Assembly: GCA_903926855.1 (NCBI GenBank)
Contig: CAIYKV010000105.1
Location: 1 to 64,000 of the forward strand
Source of the DNA: an uncultured Bacteroidota bacterium
GTDB lineage: Bacteria > Bacteroidota > Bacteroidia > Chitinophagales > Chitinophagaceae
Direction of reading: 5' to 3'
Length of the DNA: 64,000 nucleotides
Shown: positions 49,798 to 58,886 of the stretch, piece by piece
How positions within the stretch are numbered: position 1 is the stretch's first letter
How the letters are laid out: each line of letters opens with the position of its first letter
The notes under the pieces: generated by a model
The model's database searches: none
Told to the model about the DNA's origin: nothing
The model's input: only the letters and a program-made list of their open reading frames with translations
Made by a program: the position numbers and the translations under genes

Positions 49798-50346
49798 ATG
49801 CATCCTGACGACAAGGAATTATTGTTAGAGTTTCGAGACCCATCCCAAAAGGAGCGTGCTTTTACTGCCATTATCAAAAAATATCAGGAAAAACTATACT
49901 GGCATATCAGAAGGATGGTAGTTAACCATGATGATGCGAATGATGTATTGCAAAATATGTTTATAAAAGTGTGGAAGGGGCTGGATAATTTCAGAGAAGA
50001 CAGCCAGCTCTACACCTGGCTATACCGGATCGCTACCAATGAATGCCTTACATTTCTGGAGCAGGAAAAGAAGAGAAGTGTGGTAAGTCTGGAGGATGAA
50101 ATGGACAGCGGTCTGAGTAATAAAGTAAAAGCAGATTCCGAATTTGATGCCAATAAATTGGAATGGAGATTGCAGGTAGCAATACAACAATTACCTGAAA
50201 AACAGAGAGTTGTATTCAATTTGCGGTATTATGATGAAATGCCTTACCAGGAAATGAGCCGGATTTTGGATACCAGTGAGGGGGCTTTAAAAGCCAGTTA
50301 CCATCATGCCGCCAAGAAAATCGAGGAATTCTTAAAAAATTATTAA
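49798..50346 (+). CDS. ECF-type RNA polymerase sigma factor
   Basis: 182 aa; 'DDANDVLQNMFIKVWKGLDNFREDSQLYTWLYRIATNECLTFLEQE', 'LPEKQRVVFNLRYYDEMPYQEMSRIL'. Confidence 0.95.
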   Translation: MHPDDKELLLEFRDPSQKERAFTAIIKKYQEKLYWHIRRMVVNHDDANDVLQNMFIKVWKGLDNFREDSQLYTWLYRIATNECLTFLEQEKKRSVVSLEDEMDSGLSNKVKADSEFDANKLEWRLQVAIQQLPEKQRVVFNLRYYDEMPYQEMSRILDTSEGALKASYHHAAKKIEEFLKNY

Positions 50347-50381
50347 ACTTGGCAAATAAATAGCAGTCATAAGTATTGAAA

Positions 50382-51167
50382 ATGCAAAAAGCAAGCGAAA
50401 TATCAGTTGAACTATTATCCGTCAGCCCTTTACTGGCTGAAGCGGTAAAAATCAACCCCTATCGGGTTCCCGCCTGGTATTTTGATACGCTTGCTGAAGA
50501 AATAAAGGCAGAAATTTTGATTCCGGTAACCCTGCCCAATTCTGCTTTCTCGGTTCCTGGCGGATATTTTGAAGGATTGGCCGGACAAATCATGGACAAG
50601 GTTTCCAAAGAATCCAATGTTACAGAAACAGACGAGGAATTAGCAGCAATAGCTCCTGTATTATTGTCAATAGGCAAAAGGAATGTGTATTCTGTTCCAG
50701 ATGGATATTTTGAAAAGGATCTGGCGGTTTCAGTGAACCGATTATCGGAAAAGAAGCCAGCCAGGGTGGTAACTTTTCAACACTACAAGCGTTTTATACA
50801 ATATGTTGCTGCGGCTATGGTGGCAGGGGTATTGGTAACCGGTGCATTTATGTATACAGATTCCAGGGCTTACCTGAAAACTGAAAAAGAGAATCATTTT
50901 GGAAATTCTGTTACTGATACACTGAAAGAGGAAAATGCATCTAAAGAAACAGTTGGACAGCAATCGGATACTATTCAGGATACAGAAGAGGAAGCGGCAC
51001 TTATTCCTGAAAATAAAATGGGAGAAAAGAAGTTACATGATTTTAATAAGAAGATCCAATTATTGAGTGATGAAGAATTAAAGCAATACCTGGATGAAAA
51101 CCTGGTTCCAGAACCCATTATTGAGGAATCGGATAGTCTGGAAACGATTGATACAAAGGAAATTTGA
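50382..51167 (+). CDS. Putative membrane anti-sigma-like protein
   Basis: 261 aa; ATG at 50382 just after TTG used in ORF track; three 'VPxxYF' motifs, central TM 'YVAAAMVAGVLVTGAFMY', acidic C-terminus; directly downstream of sigma gene. Confidence 0.75.
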   Translation: MQKASEISVELLSVSPLLAEAVKINPYRVPAWYFDTLAEEIKAEILIPVTLPNSAFSVPGGYFEGLAGQIMDKVSKESNVTETDEELAAIAPVLLSIGKRNVYSVPDGYFEKDLAVSVNRLSEKKPARVVTFQHYKRFIQYVAAAMVAGVLVTGAFMYTDSRAYLKTEKENHFGNSVTDTLKEENASKETVGQQSDTIQDTEEEAALIPENKMGEKKLHDFNKKIQLLSDEELKQYLDENLVPEPIIEESDSLETIDTKEI

Positions 51168-51168
51168 T

Positions 51169-51564
51169 ATGAAAAGATTAGCTACTATAACCTTCGTTAT
51201 TGTTTGGATGTTTGTTGTATCTCCTAATACTATTCATGCCCAGCAACGGGGTGGTAATATTCAGGGATTGCGAATAGAGTTTATCACCAAATATTTAAAG
51301 CTAACGCAGGAAGAAGCTTCATTCTGGACAGTTTTCTATGATTATAATGATGAGGTAAGAAAAGCCAGGACAGAAGCACCGGATGATATTATTACAACAG
51401 AAGAAAAAGTGCTAATTATCCGAAAAAAATACAAGGACGCGTTTAAAAAAATATTGATTTCAGATGATCGTGTATTAAAGGTTTTTACGATAGACCGAGA
51501 TTTTAATAATCTTTTGAAAGCAGAGATGGAAAAAAGAAATGCTGATAAAAAGAATAACCAATAG
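51169..51564 (+). CDS. Small periplasmic protein, Spy/CpxP- or 'sensor of ECF sigma'-like
   Basis: Start ATG 51169 (MKRLATITFVIVWMFVVSPNTIHAQ signal peptide); 'FITKYLKLTQEEASFWTVFYDYNDEVRKARTE' helical LTxEE motif. Confidence 0.75.
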   Translation: MKRLATITFVIVWMFVVSPNTIHAQQRGGNIQGLRIEFITKYLKLTQEEASFWTVFYDYNDEVRKARTEAPDDIITTEEKVLIIRKKYKDAFKKILISDDRVLKVFTIDRDFNNLLKAEMEKRNADKKNNQ

Positions 51565-51580
51565 CCTGGAATACCTTGTT

Positions 51581-52327
51581 TTAAATAGGGAACACAGGCG
51601 ACTTGATATCATGATAAAAAAGGAAGGTCCATTTTTCTGCTTCACCTTCTAACCACCATTGTTTACGCAGCTCCATACATTTTTTTCCATCATAATCATA
51701 TTTAGCAACAAATCGGCTTTTCATTTGTTGTAATTGTGGTGCTACATCCCCTCCAAAAAAATATTTTTTTCCTGTTTCATCTATCCAAAATACCTGGTGA
51801 TATTTGGAATGCGCTCCTGTTAGCTGGTAGCGAATATAACCGTCAATCAGGCCTTCATCTTCATCTAACCATTCTACCCTGCTGAATTCTGACAAGAGGC
51901 TAAAATAATCAACAGTATATGAAGAGCTGGTTCCCTCCATCGCGAAATTAAACTCTCTTTTTTGAACATAATAAGTTGCATAAGGGAAACTGATAAACCT
52001 TTCTTTACTGGCAGGGTCTTCGAAACTAATTCCTCCGGAATGATCGCGGTGCAAATGACTCATCAGCACTTTTGTAACCTGTGAGGGATTGATTCCCGCT
52101 TTTTCAAGATGATTGTATAAACTTAATTTACCATTGGAATCGGTTAGTCCGAGCCCTGTATCTAATAAGATTACATCGTTCTCTGTAATGAGTACAAAAG
52201 GTTGTATTTCCACCAGCAGGCTACCAATAGGTCTTCTGTTAAGTTCATCCCGGTTAATATCGAACGGAACAAATACTTTGGATTTATCGATGGTAAATGC
52301 TCCTTCTGAAAGCGGGATAACGGTCAT
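51581..52327 (-). CDS. MBL fold metallo-hydrolase
   Basis: 248 aa; 'LMSHLHRDHSGGI' HxHxDH motif, 'LLDTGLG'. Confidence 0.92.
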   Translation of the reverse strand: MTVIPLSEGAFTIDKSKVFVPFDINRDELNRRPIGSLLVEIQPFVLITENDVILLDTGLGLTDSNGKLSLYNHLEKAGINPSQVTKVLMSHLHRDHSGGISFEDPASKERFISFPYATYYVQKREFNFAMEGTSSSYTVDYFSLLSEFSRVEWLDEDEGLIDGYIRYQLTGAHSKYHQVFWIDETGKKYFFGGDVAPQLQQMKSRFVAKYDYDGKKCMELRKQWWLEGEAEKWTFLFYHDIKSPVFPI

Positions 52328-52446
52328 TATTGCTGATTTACTATTCTGGTAAAGATAATACTGTTACTAACTAAATGGGTATCCGTAAATAAAACTGCTT
52401 AGTGATACAAAAATAAACTGAAGAAAATTTTTATCTGGATGTTAGC

Positions 52447-53793
52447 TTATCGTAAAACCATTTGCCTGTCAGCATCCAAGCGTAACAGAATAAAAATCAG
52501 GATGGTAAAAGTTAATAGAGAAGATCCACCATAACTAATCAATGGCAAAGGAATGCCAACAATCGGGAATAGGCCGATAGTCATACTAACATTAACGGCA
52601 ATATGAAAAAAGATAATACTGGCAACACTATATGCATATACCCTGCTGAAAGTACTTCGCTGTCGCTCTGCCATTTTTACGATTCTAAATAACAGGAAAA
52701 GATAAATAGACAAAAATGCTATACAACCAATAAACCCAAATGCTTCACCGAGTGATGTAAATATAAAATCAGTATGTTGCTCAGGCACGTATTTACCCCT
52801 GGTTTGTGTTCCTTTCAAAAAGCCCTTGCCGGTTACTCCGCCTGAACCAATGGCAATCTTACTTTGTCGTACGTTATAATCATCCGGTTTACGGGCAGCT
52901 TTTTCTCCTGCTTTCTTTTCTGATTTTTTATTCTTAGTACAATCGTATTCTTTACCCACCATGCTATATATACGGGTACTTTGGTAGCATTCAAGAACAT
53001 TATTAAAAATATAGGGTACCACAAATCTTTGCGTGCCAACACAAAACAGCCAGATACCAATAATAAGTACCAATAATCCTTTTGTTTTCTTCAATTGTTT
53101 TCGAAGCAGGAAAAGTAAAAACGCAGCTATTGCAGTAAGCGATAATGCCAAAGTGTTTGGTTCAACAACCAGGGTGGCAATTACTAAAATGGCAAAGGAA
53201 GAACCAAATATCAGGATCTGAGCAGGCAACCCTTCACGGTACATGGCAACCAGGAATGCTGAGTATACAAGGGCAAGGCCTAACTCATGTTGCATGATAG
53301 ATAAGACAGCGGGTAAGGATGCAATCACGCCTGCCAGCAATTGCGATTTTAATTTGCTGAAATCTGTTTCCTGCCTTGATAAAAATTTTGCAAGCGCAAG
53401 CGCAGTAAATATTTTACATACTTCGGCTGGTTGCAGATTAAATCCACCCCCAATCGGTATCCAACTTTTTGACCCATTGATGCTCTTACCCAGTACAAAA
53501 GTTGCCAACATTAATAAGATTCCAAATCCATATAATAAATTGGCAAATGCTGTAAACAATTTACTATCGGTAAGCAAGATAAACATAGCTACGATTGCAC
53601 AAAAACCGGCAAATATCAATTGCTTGCTATAATTGGTTTTACCACCCAAAAAACTTTGAAACCAATTGGTATCTGGTCGGTACTCTACCATAAAAATGCA
53701 AAGTATCCCAATGCTTACCAATATGGCGTATAGCCAGATAATTGTCCAGTCAAGCCCCTGAGATATGGTATTTTGGTTATTACGACTGCTCAT
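52447..53793 (-). CDS. rodA: Rod shape-determining protein RodA (SEDS glycosyltransferase)
   Basis: 448 aa polytopic; 'IAIGSGGVTGKGFLKGTQTRGKYVPEQHTDFIFTSLGEAFGFIG', 'GLFPIVGIPLPLISYGGSS'. Confidence 0.96.
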   Translation of the reverse strand: MSSRNNQNTISQGLDWTIIWLYAILVSIGILCIFMVEYRPDTNWFQSFLGGKTNYSKQLIFAGFCAIVAMFILLTDSKLFTAFANLLYGFGILLMLATFVLGKSINGSKSWIPIGGGFNLQPAEVCKIFTALALAKFLSRQETDFSKLKSQLLAGVIASLPAVLSIMQHELGLALVYSAFLVAMYREGLPAQILIFGSSFAILVIATLVVEPNTLALSLTAIAAFLLFLLRKQLKKTKGLLVLIIGIWLFCVGTQRFVVPYIFNNVLECYQSTRIYSMVGKEYDCTKNKKSEKKAGEKAARKPDDYNVRQSKIAIGSGGVTGKGFLKGTQTRGKYVPEQHTDFIFTSLGEAFGFIGCIAFLSIYLFLLFRIVKMAERQRSTFSRVYAYSVASIIFFHIAVNVSMTIGLFPIVGIPLPLISYGGSSLLTFTILIFILLRLDADRQMVLR

Positions 53794-55898
53794 TATCTGT
53801 TATACTTTTTGTATTTTTTGTCTTCGTTTACTAATACAGCGGCTTTGTTAGTGATTTGCTTTTTGGGAACCTGTTTTTTTATCGGCGCTGAAGGGATCAC
53901 TTTGGGATCTGTCTCGGAATTTTCTTCCTGATCGGATGAGTCATTCAATTCTTTATTCATTTTTTGTTGCTGGATTAGCTGGTTGATTCGGATTTGTTTC
54001 AACGAATCCATTTTAGCCATCTGCATCCGCATTAATCGGGGTATCAGATTTTTGTTCTTAAATTCCTCTAATTTTTCTTTTCTTTCCTGGCCTGTGATAG
54101 AATCTCGTAAATATTTCTCAACCATCAGGCTGGCAATTGGGGCGGCATTCCATGCACCCTGACCAGCATTTTCACAGATAACTGCTATGGCAATCCTTGG
54201 ATTATCTCTCGGGGCGAAACCGCCAAAGAAAGAATGGTCTAGTTGCTTTTCAACTCTGCCATTTATTTTAGCATAGTTTTCAACTGTCCCTGTTTTCCCG
54301 CACATCACAATGCCCGGTATTCTTGATGCTACTGCAGTTCCATATTCTACCACAGCCTGCATACCATCCTGAACCGCATCAAAAATAGAATCCGGGATAC
54401 GCTGATCTGTATAGTGTTTTACGGTAAACGGCTCCAACATTTTATTCTCATCTCCTCCTTCAATAGAATCTACAAAATGGGGTGTATAATACCATCCTTT
54501 ATTTGCGATAATAGCCATTACATTTGCCAGCTGTACCAGGGTTGTGTTTACTTCTCCTTGTCCGATAGCATTTGAGATAACATTGCAAGAATACCATTTG
54601 GGGCCAAAGATTTTTCTATAATCCGCTGAAACTGGAATATTCCCTTTTTTTTCGGAGGGCAGATCTATTCCGAGTCTATGTCCTAGGCCAAATGAATAAG
54701 CGTATTGATTAAATACGTTTAGTGCGCTGTCAGCCCCGCCATATTTGGATTGATCCAACGTCCTTTTATATACAGTTGAAAAATAAGTATTATCACTATG
54801 TGCAACAGCTTCTTTAAAAGAAAAAGTTCCTTTGTCCAAACATTTGGGTTTGCCAGTGCCGCAACCTGTGAAATAGCCAGGACAGGTAACCGTTGTTCTT
54901 TCAGTGATGACTCCTTCGGTTAAACCCACAATACCCACTACGGTTTTAAAAGTGGAACCGGGAGAATAGGTGGTACCTAATCCTCTGTTATTAAAAGGTT
55001 TTCTTGGATCAAGAATCATTTCTGCAATATGTCTTTTCCTTTGGTTCCCTGTCAGGTAATTTGGGTCATAGGTCGGGGCGCTCACCATACATAAGATACC
55101 TCCTGTTTTAGGGTCAATGGCTACAATGCTTCCTACTTTATTCGCCATCAATTGTTCGCCCATCTTCTGTAGCTCCACATCTAAACTCAGGTGAATATTT
55201 TTACCGGCAACAGCAGCCGTATCATACATTCCTTTTTCATAATCGCCCTGAATACGACTTTTGTTATCTCTTATATAGTTCTTAACTCCTCTTTGCCCCA
55301 TCAATACCTTTTCATAATATCTTTCCAGTCCCGTGTATCCGGCATAATCTCCCATCTGATAACCTTCATCTTTATGTTTACGCAAAAAAGAAGTGTCTAC
55401 CTCTGCGGTATAGCCCAATACATGCGCGGCAACACTATACGGATAACTTCTAACGGTACGTAAGCTTAAATCAAAACCCGGAAATTTATAAATATTCTCA
55501 TTCAGGTGGGCATACATTTCCGGGGTAAGCAGGGCTTCAAAAACACCGGTCCTTACATTACCTGTTTTGATGATGATATCCCGCATTCTTCTTTTATATT
55601 CAATAGTATCAATATTCAGCAATGTGCAAAGTGAAAACGTATCAACGCCTTTTGTTTCGGCAGGAACCACTACCAGATCATAGCTATTGATATTTTCCAG
55701 TATAGCCCTTTGTTTTCTATCAAAGATGATACCTCTGTCAGGATAAATGATTTTTCGGAAAAGTGCGTTACTTTCTGCGGCCTGCTTGTATTTAGCGGAA
55801 AACAATTGCAGGTTAATCAATTGACATACGATCACGAAAAATACCGATGCGAATATGATTTGGACAACCCGCCCCCTGCTTTGATTAAATACCGGCAT
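53793..55898 (-). CDS. mrdA: Penicillin-binding protein 2
   Basis: 701 aa; 'TYSPGSTFKTVVG' SxxK, 'AHSDNTYF' SxN, 'CGKTGTVEN' KTG. Confidence 0.96.
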   Translation of the reverse strand: MPVFNQSRGRVVQIIFASVFFVIVCQLINLQLFSAKYKQAAESNALFRKIIYPDRGIIFDRKQRAILENINSYDLVVVPAETKGVDTFSLCTLLNIDTIEYKRRMRDIIIKTGNVRTGVFEALLTPEMYAHLNENIYKFPGFDLSLRTVRSYPYSVAAHVLGYTAEVDTSFLRKHKDEGYQMGDYAGYTGLERYYEKVLMGQRGVKNYIRDNKSRIQGDYEKGMYDTAAVAGKNIHLSLDVELQKMGEQLMANKVGSIVAIDPKTGGILCMVSAPTYDPNYLTGNQRKRHIAEMILDPRKPFNNRGLGTTYSPGSTFKTVVGIVGLTEGVITERTTVTCPGYFTGCGTGKPKCLDKGTFSFKEAVAHSDNTYFSTVYKRTLDQSKYGGADSALNVFNQYAYSFGLGHRLGIDLPSEKKGNIPVSADYRKIFGPKWYSCNVISNAIGQGEVNTTLVQLANVMAIIANKGWYYTPHFVDSIEGGDENKMLEPFTVKHYTDQRIPDSIFDAVQDGMQAVVEYGTAVASRIPGIVMCGKTGTVENYAKINGRVEKQLDHSFFGGFAPRDNPRIAIAVICENAGQGAWNAAPIASLMVEKYLRDSITGQERKEKLEEFKNKNLIPRLMRMQMAKMDSLKQIRINQLIQQQKMNKELNDSSDQEENSETDPKVIPSAPIKKQVPKKQITNKAAVLVNEDKKYKKYNR

Positions 55899-56124
55899 AA
55901 TGGTTTACTGTGAAATATGAGCTGATCATTTGAAGTATACTTACAAAGTTGCCGAATTGGTAAGCAACTTGTATCAATAGGTTTTAAAAAAGTTATTCAT
56001 AGATGTGGACAGGGATAGTGGTAGTGGCTTTAGCTATTGGCTATTTGGCATTTTTGGGTGACATAGAATTTTAAGGTAAGCAATTGAGGGTTGTGTTGAA
56101 AGGATGATAGCTTGGAGTAAAGAA

Positions 56125-56655
56125 TTATTTATTGGTGCGGAATTTGGCTTTTCGGGTAAACAGAATTTCTGCAATAAAAATCATGAGCAGGCTGATAGCG
56201 GAAGTGGCAGCAACTTTACCAATAAAATAGAAGAAGTTTCCAAATTGAAGCCATTCAATCAGAACCAGGTAGAAATGGTGTACAAAAGTGAGAATACCTA
56301 CATATACGCCATAGGGGGCCCAGCCCATGCTCGTATGACTGGGTTCCACATAGCTTTGTTCAGCAGTTTCCTGCGGAATGAGCAGGTTGAGCAGGAAGGG
56401 TCTGATATAGGCAATCAATACACAGGGTGCTGCATGCAGGCCGGGTGTTCCGGTAAAATAATCAAGGGTTAGCCCAAAAACAAAGGAAATAAACAATAAT
56501 AAGAGCCGGTTTATATTAAAAGGCAGCCATAGAATGAATAAGAAATAGATATAAGGAATGATAAACTGGTGCAATGGGGGAACTTCATTCAGAATGAATT
56601 TCTGAAAAAGAATAAAAAAAATAAAGCGGATAATATTTTTCAGCAGGGTACTCAT
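56125..56655 (-). CDS. mreD: Rod shape-determining protein MreD
   Basis: 176 aa polytopic; position immediately after mreC, 'LFISFVFGLTLDYFTGTPGLHAAPCVLIAYIRPFLL'. Confidence 0.88.
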   Translation of the reverse strand: MSTLLKNIIRFIFFILFQKFILNEVPPLHQFIIPYIYFLFILWLPFNINRLLLLFISFVFGLTLDYFTGTPGLHAAPCVLIAYIRPFLLNLLIPQETAEQSYVEPSHTSMGWAPYGVYVGILTFVHHFYLVLIEWLQFGNFFYFIGKVAATSAISLLMIFIAEILFTRKAKFRTNK

Positions 56656-57503
56656 GGGTTCTTTGAGGGGTTCGTTTCTAACTGCACCTGTTCCGAATAC
56701 CGCACATTTTCGATCAGGTATACATATTGAATACTGGAAAAATTAGTAGCTGTTTTTATTTTAAGGGTATAAAAATTACTGGCTGACTCTGAACTGATCT
56801 CTGCAACGGTGCCTACCATTAAACGGGAAGGGAAATTAGCAGAATAGGTGCTGGTAACCACCGTATCTCCCTTCGAAACTTTGGCGCTTTTCGTAATATT
56901 TTTCAGGGTAAGATAGGAAGGGTCTGTTCCATCCCATTCTATGCTTCCTGAATTATTGTCTTTTTTAAGCATGGCACTTACTTTACTGTTACGATGTAAG
57001 AGACTCATGACTTTACTGATATTGGGACCGGTTTCTACAACCACACCAACAATACCTTCCGGACCATACACCGCCATCCCTTTTTTTGCCCCCTGGTTGG
57101 TTCCCCTTTCAACAAACAGGAAATTGGTTTGCAGGGTAACGGTATTCCCAATTACTTTGGCGGGGAGGTAAGTGTATTTTCTATAACGGCCCAAACTATC
57201 CCGGATCAGGCTATCTACAAAGATTTTTTTGCCTTTCTCTACAATAAGAAAATTATCAGCTAATTGATTTCTCAGGCGCGCATTTTCTTCTGCCAGCTGG
57301 CGATTGGTTTCCTTCAGATTGAAATAATCTCTAAGACCGCTGTATTGATGATTAATAACTCCGGTAACTTCATTGGCGCCGGAAGCCAGAAAAGACTGGT
57401 GCGTTTTACTGGAACTGCTTAATAAAATGATCGCAAATACCTGAAGCAGCAGAAAGCTGAAAAAGGTAAAGTATCGCTGTATGAAAAGAAAGATGTTTTT
57501 CAA
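56652..57503 (-). CDS. mreC: Rod shape-determining protein MreC
   Basis: 283 aa; N-terminal TM, coiled coil, 'FLFVERGTNQGAKKGMAVYGPEGIVGVVVETGPNISKVMSLLHRNSKVSAML'. Confidence 0.95.
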   Translation of the reverse strand: MKNIFLFIQRYFTFFSFLLLQVFAIILLSSSSKTHQSFLASGANEVTGVINHQYSGLRDYFNLKETNRQLAEENARLRNQLADNFLIVEKGKKIFVDSLIRDSLGRYRKYTYLPAKVIGNTVTLQTNFLFVERGTNQGAKKGMAVYGPEGIVGVVVETGPNISKVMSLLHRNSKVSAMLKKDNNSGSIEWDGTDPSYLTLKNITKSAKVSKGDTVVTSTYSANFPSRLMVGTVAEISSESASNFYTLKIKTATNFSSIQYVYLIENVRYSEQVQLETNPSKNP

Positions 57504-57578
57504 GGTACAAAGATGTTAGCCGGGTTAATAACTATTAGCCCTGTCAGGCATGCAATCAATAGTGTATCACTAGCTAAA

Positions 57579-58604
57579 TTATCTCATAATAAATGGAAAG
57601 CGCTGGTAATTCTTTAAAGCAAGTCCTGTACCACGAACCACACTTTTTAAAGGATCATCTGCCACATGAACAGGTAATTTGATCTTGGCACTGAGTCGTT
57701 TATCCAATCCGCGAAGTAAAGCGCCCCCTCCAGTAAGATAGAGACCCCTGCGGTAAATATCTGCGGCTAATTCAGGCGGAGTAGTTTCCAGGGCTTTTAA
57801 AATGGCTTCTTCAATCTTGAAAATACTTTTATCAAGGGCTTCTGCAATTTCCTGGTAGCTTACCATGATCTGTTTGGGGATACCAGTAACCAGGTCACGA
57901 CCATTTACTGGCAGATCCTCAGGCGGATTATCCAGATCCTTCATAGCGGCACCCACATTGATCTTGATCTGTTCGGCAGTACGTTCACCTATCAGTAAGC
58001 TATGGTAGCGGCGAAGGGCTTCCATGATATCGGCAGTAAATTCATCACCGGCAATACGGATACTCTGGTCGCAAACAATCCCAGCCAGGGCAATTACGGT
58101 AATACCGGTAGTACCACCACCAATATCAATGATCATATTACCAACAGGTTCTTCTACATCTATCCCAATACCCAGGGCAGCGGCCATGGGTTCATGAATC
58201 ATATATACTTCCTTGGCTCCGGCTTGCTCTGCACTATCCCTAACGGCCCTTTTTTCAACCTCAGTAATAGAAGAAGGAATACAAATCACCATCCGCCAAC
58301 TTGGGGGAAAATGAGGTTTTTTAGGGTAAATCATTTTGATTAACTCCCTGATCATCAACTCCGCGGCATTAAAATCGGCGATTACTCCATCTTTCAGGGG
58401 TCTGACTGTACGGATACTTTCGTGAGTTTTTTCATGCATCATCAGGGCTTTCTTGCCCACAGCCAGCACTTCCTTCATATTATTACGGTTTAGGGCAATA
58501 ATAGAGGGCTCATTTACTACCACTTCATCGTTATGAATGATTAGGGTATTGGCAGTACCCAGATCCATGGCAATCTCTTGTGTGAAAAAGTTAAACAATC
58601 CCAT
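57579..58604 (-). CDS. mreB: Rod shape-determining protein MreB
   Basis: 341 aa; 'AMDLGTANTLI', 'GNMIIDIGGGTTGITVIALAGIV', 'LYLTGGGALLRGLDKRL'. Confidence 0.98.
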   Translation of the reverse strand: MGLFNFFTQEIAMDLGTANTLIIHNDEVVVNEPSIIALNRNNMKEVLAVGKKALMMHEKTHESIRTVRPLKDGVIADFNAAELMIRELIKMIYPKKPHFPPSWRMVICIPSSITEVEKRAVRDSAEQAGAKEVYMIHEPMAAALGIGIDVEEPVGNMIIDIGGGTTGITVIALAGIVCDQSIRIAGDEFTADIMEALRRYHSLLIGERTAEQIKINVGAAMKDLDNPPEDLPVNGRDLVTGIPKQIMVSYQEIAEALDKSIFKIEEAILKALETTPPELAADIYRRGLYLTGGGALLRGLDKRLSAKIKLPVHVADDPLKSVVRGTGLALKNYQRFPFIMR

Positions 58605-58886
58605 TGTATATAAAAAGTTCGAATGTGTTAATCAATGTTTGCAAAGGTGGTTGAAAATACTTGAATTAAAAAGCCTAAAATACTGATTTTTCCAGTGTTT
58701 TAGGAATAATAGAAAAAGAGGATAGTTGCGGGTTTTGTGTTGCGGGTTTCGGGTTGGGGTAAATAATGGGTTAGTGGTTAAAAAAGCGAACTTGTTTTTT
58801 TTCTAAAACTGTCAGTTATTTTCAAATCCAAACCAACAGGAATAGTCTTGAATCACAAGCATTCTGCAATGAAAAAATAATAACAC

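Noticed and set aside
55403-55420. 'CTCTGCGGTA' match inside mrdA, similar to the right-edge repeat element
   Set aside because: Ten-base match inside coding sequence without flanking repeat context; coincidental.
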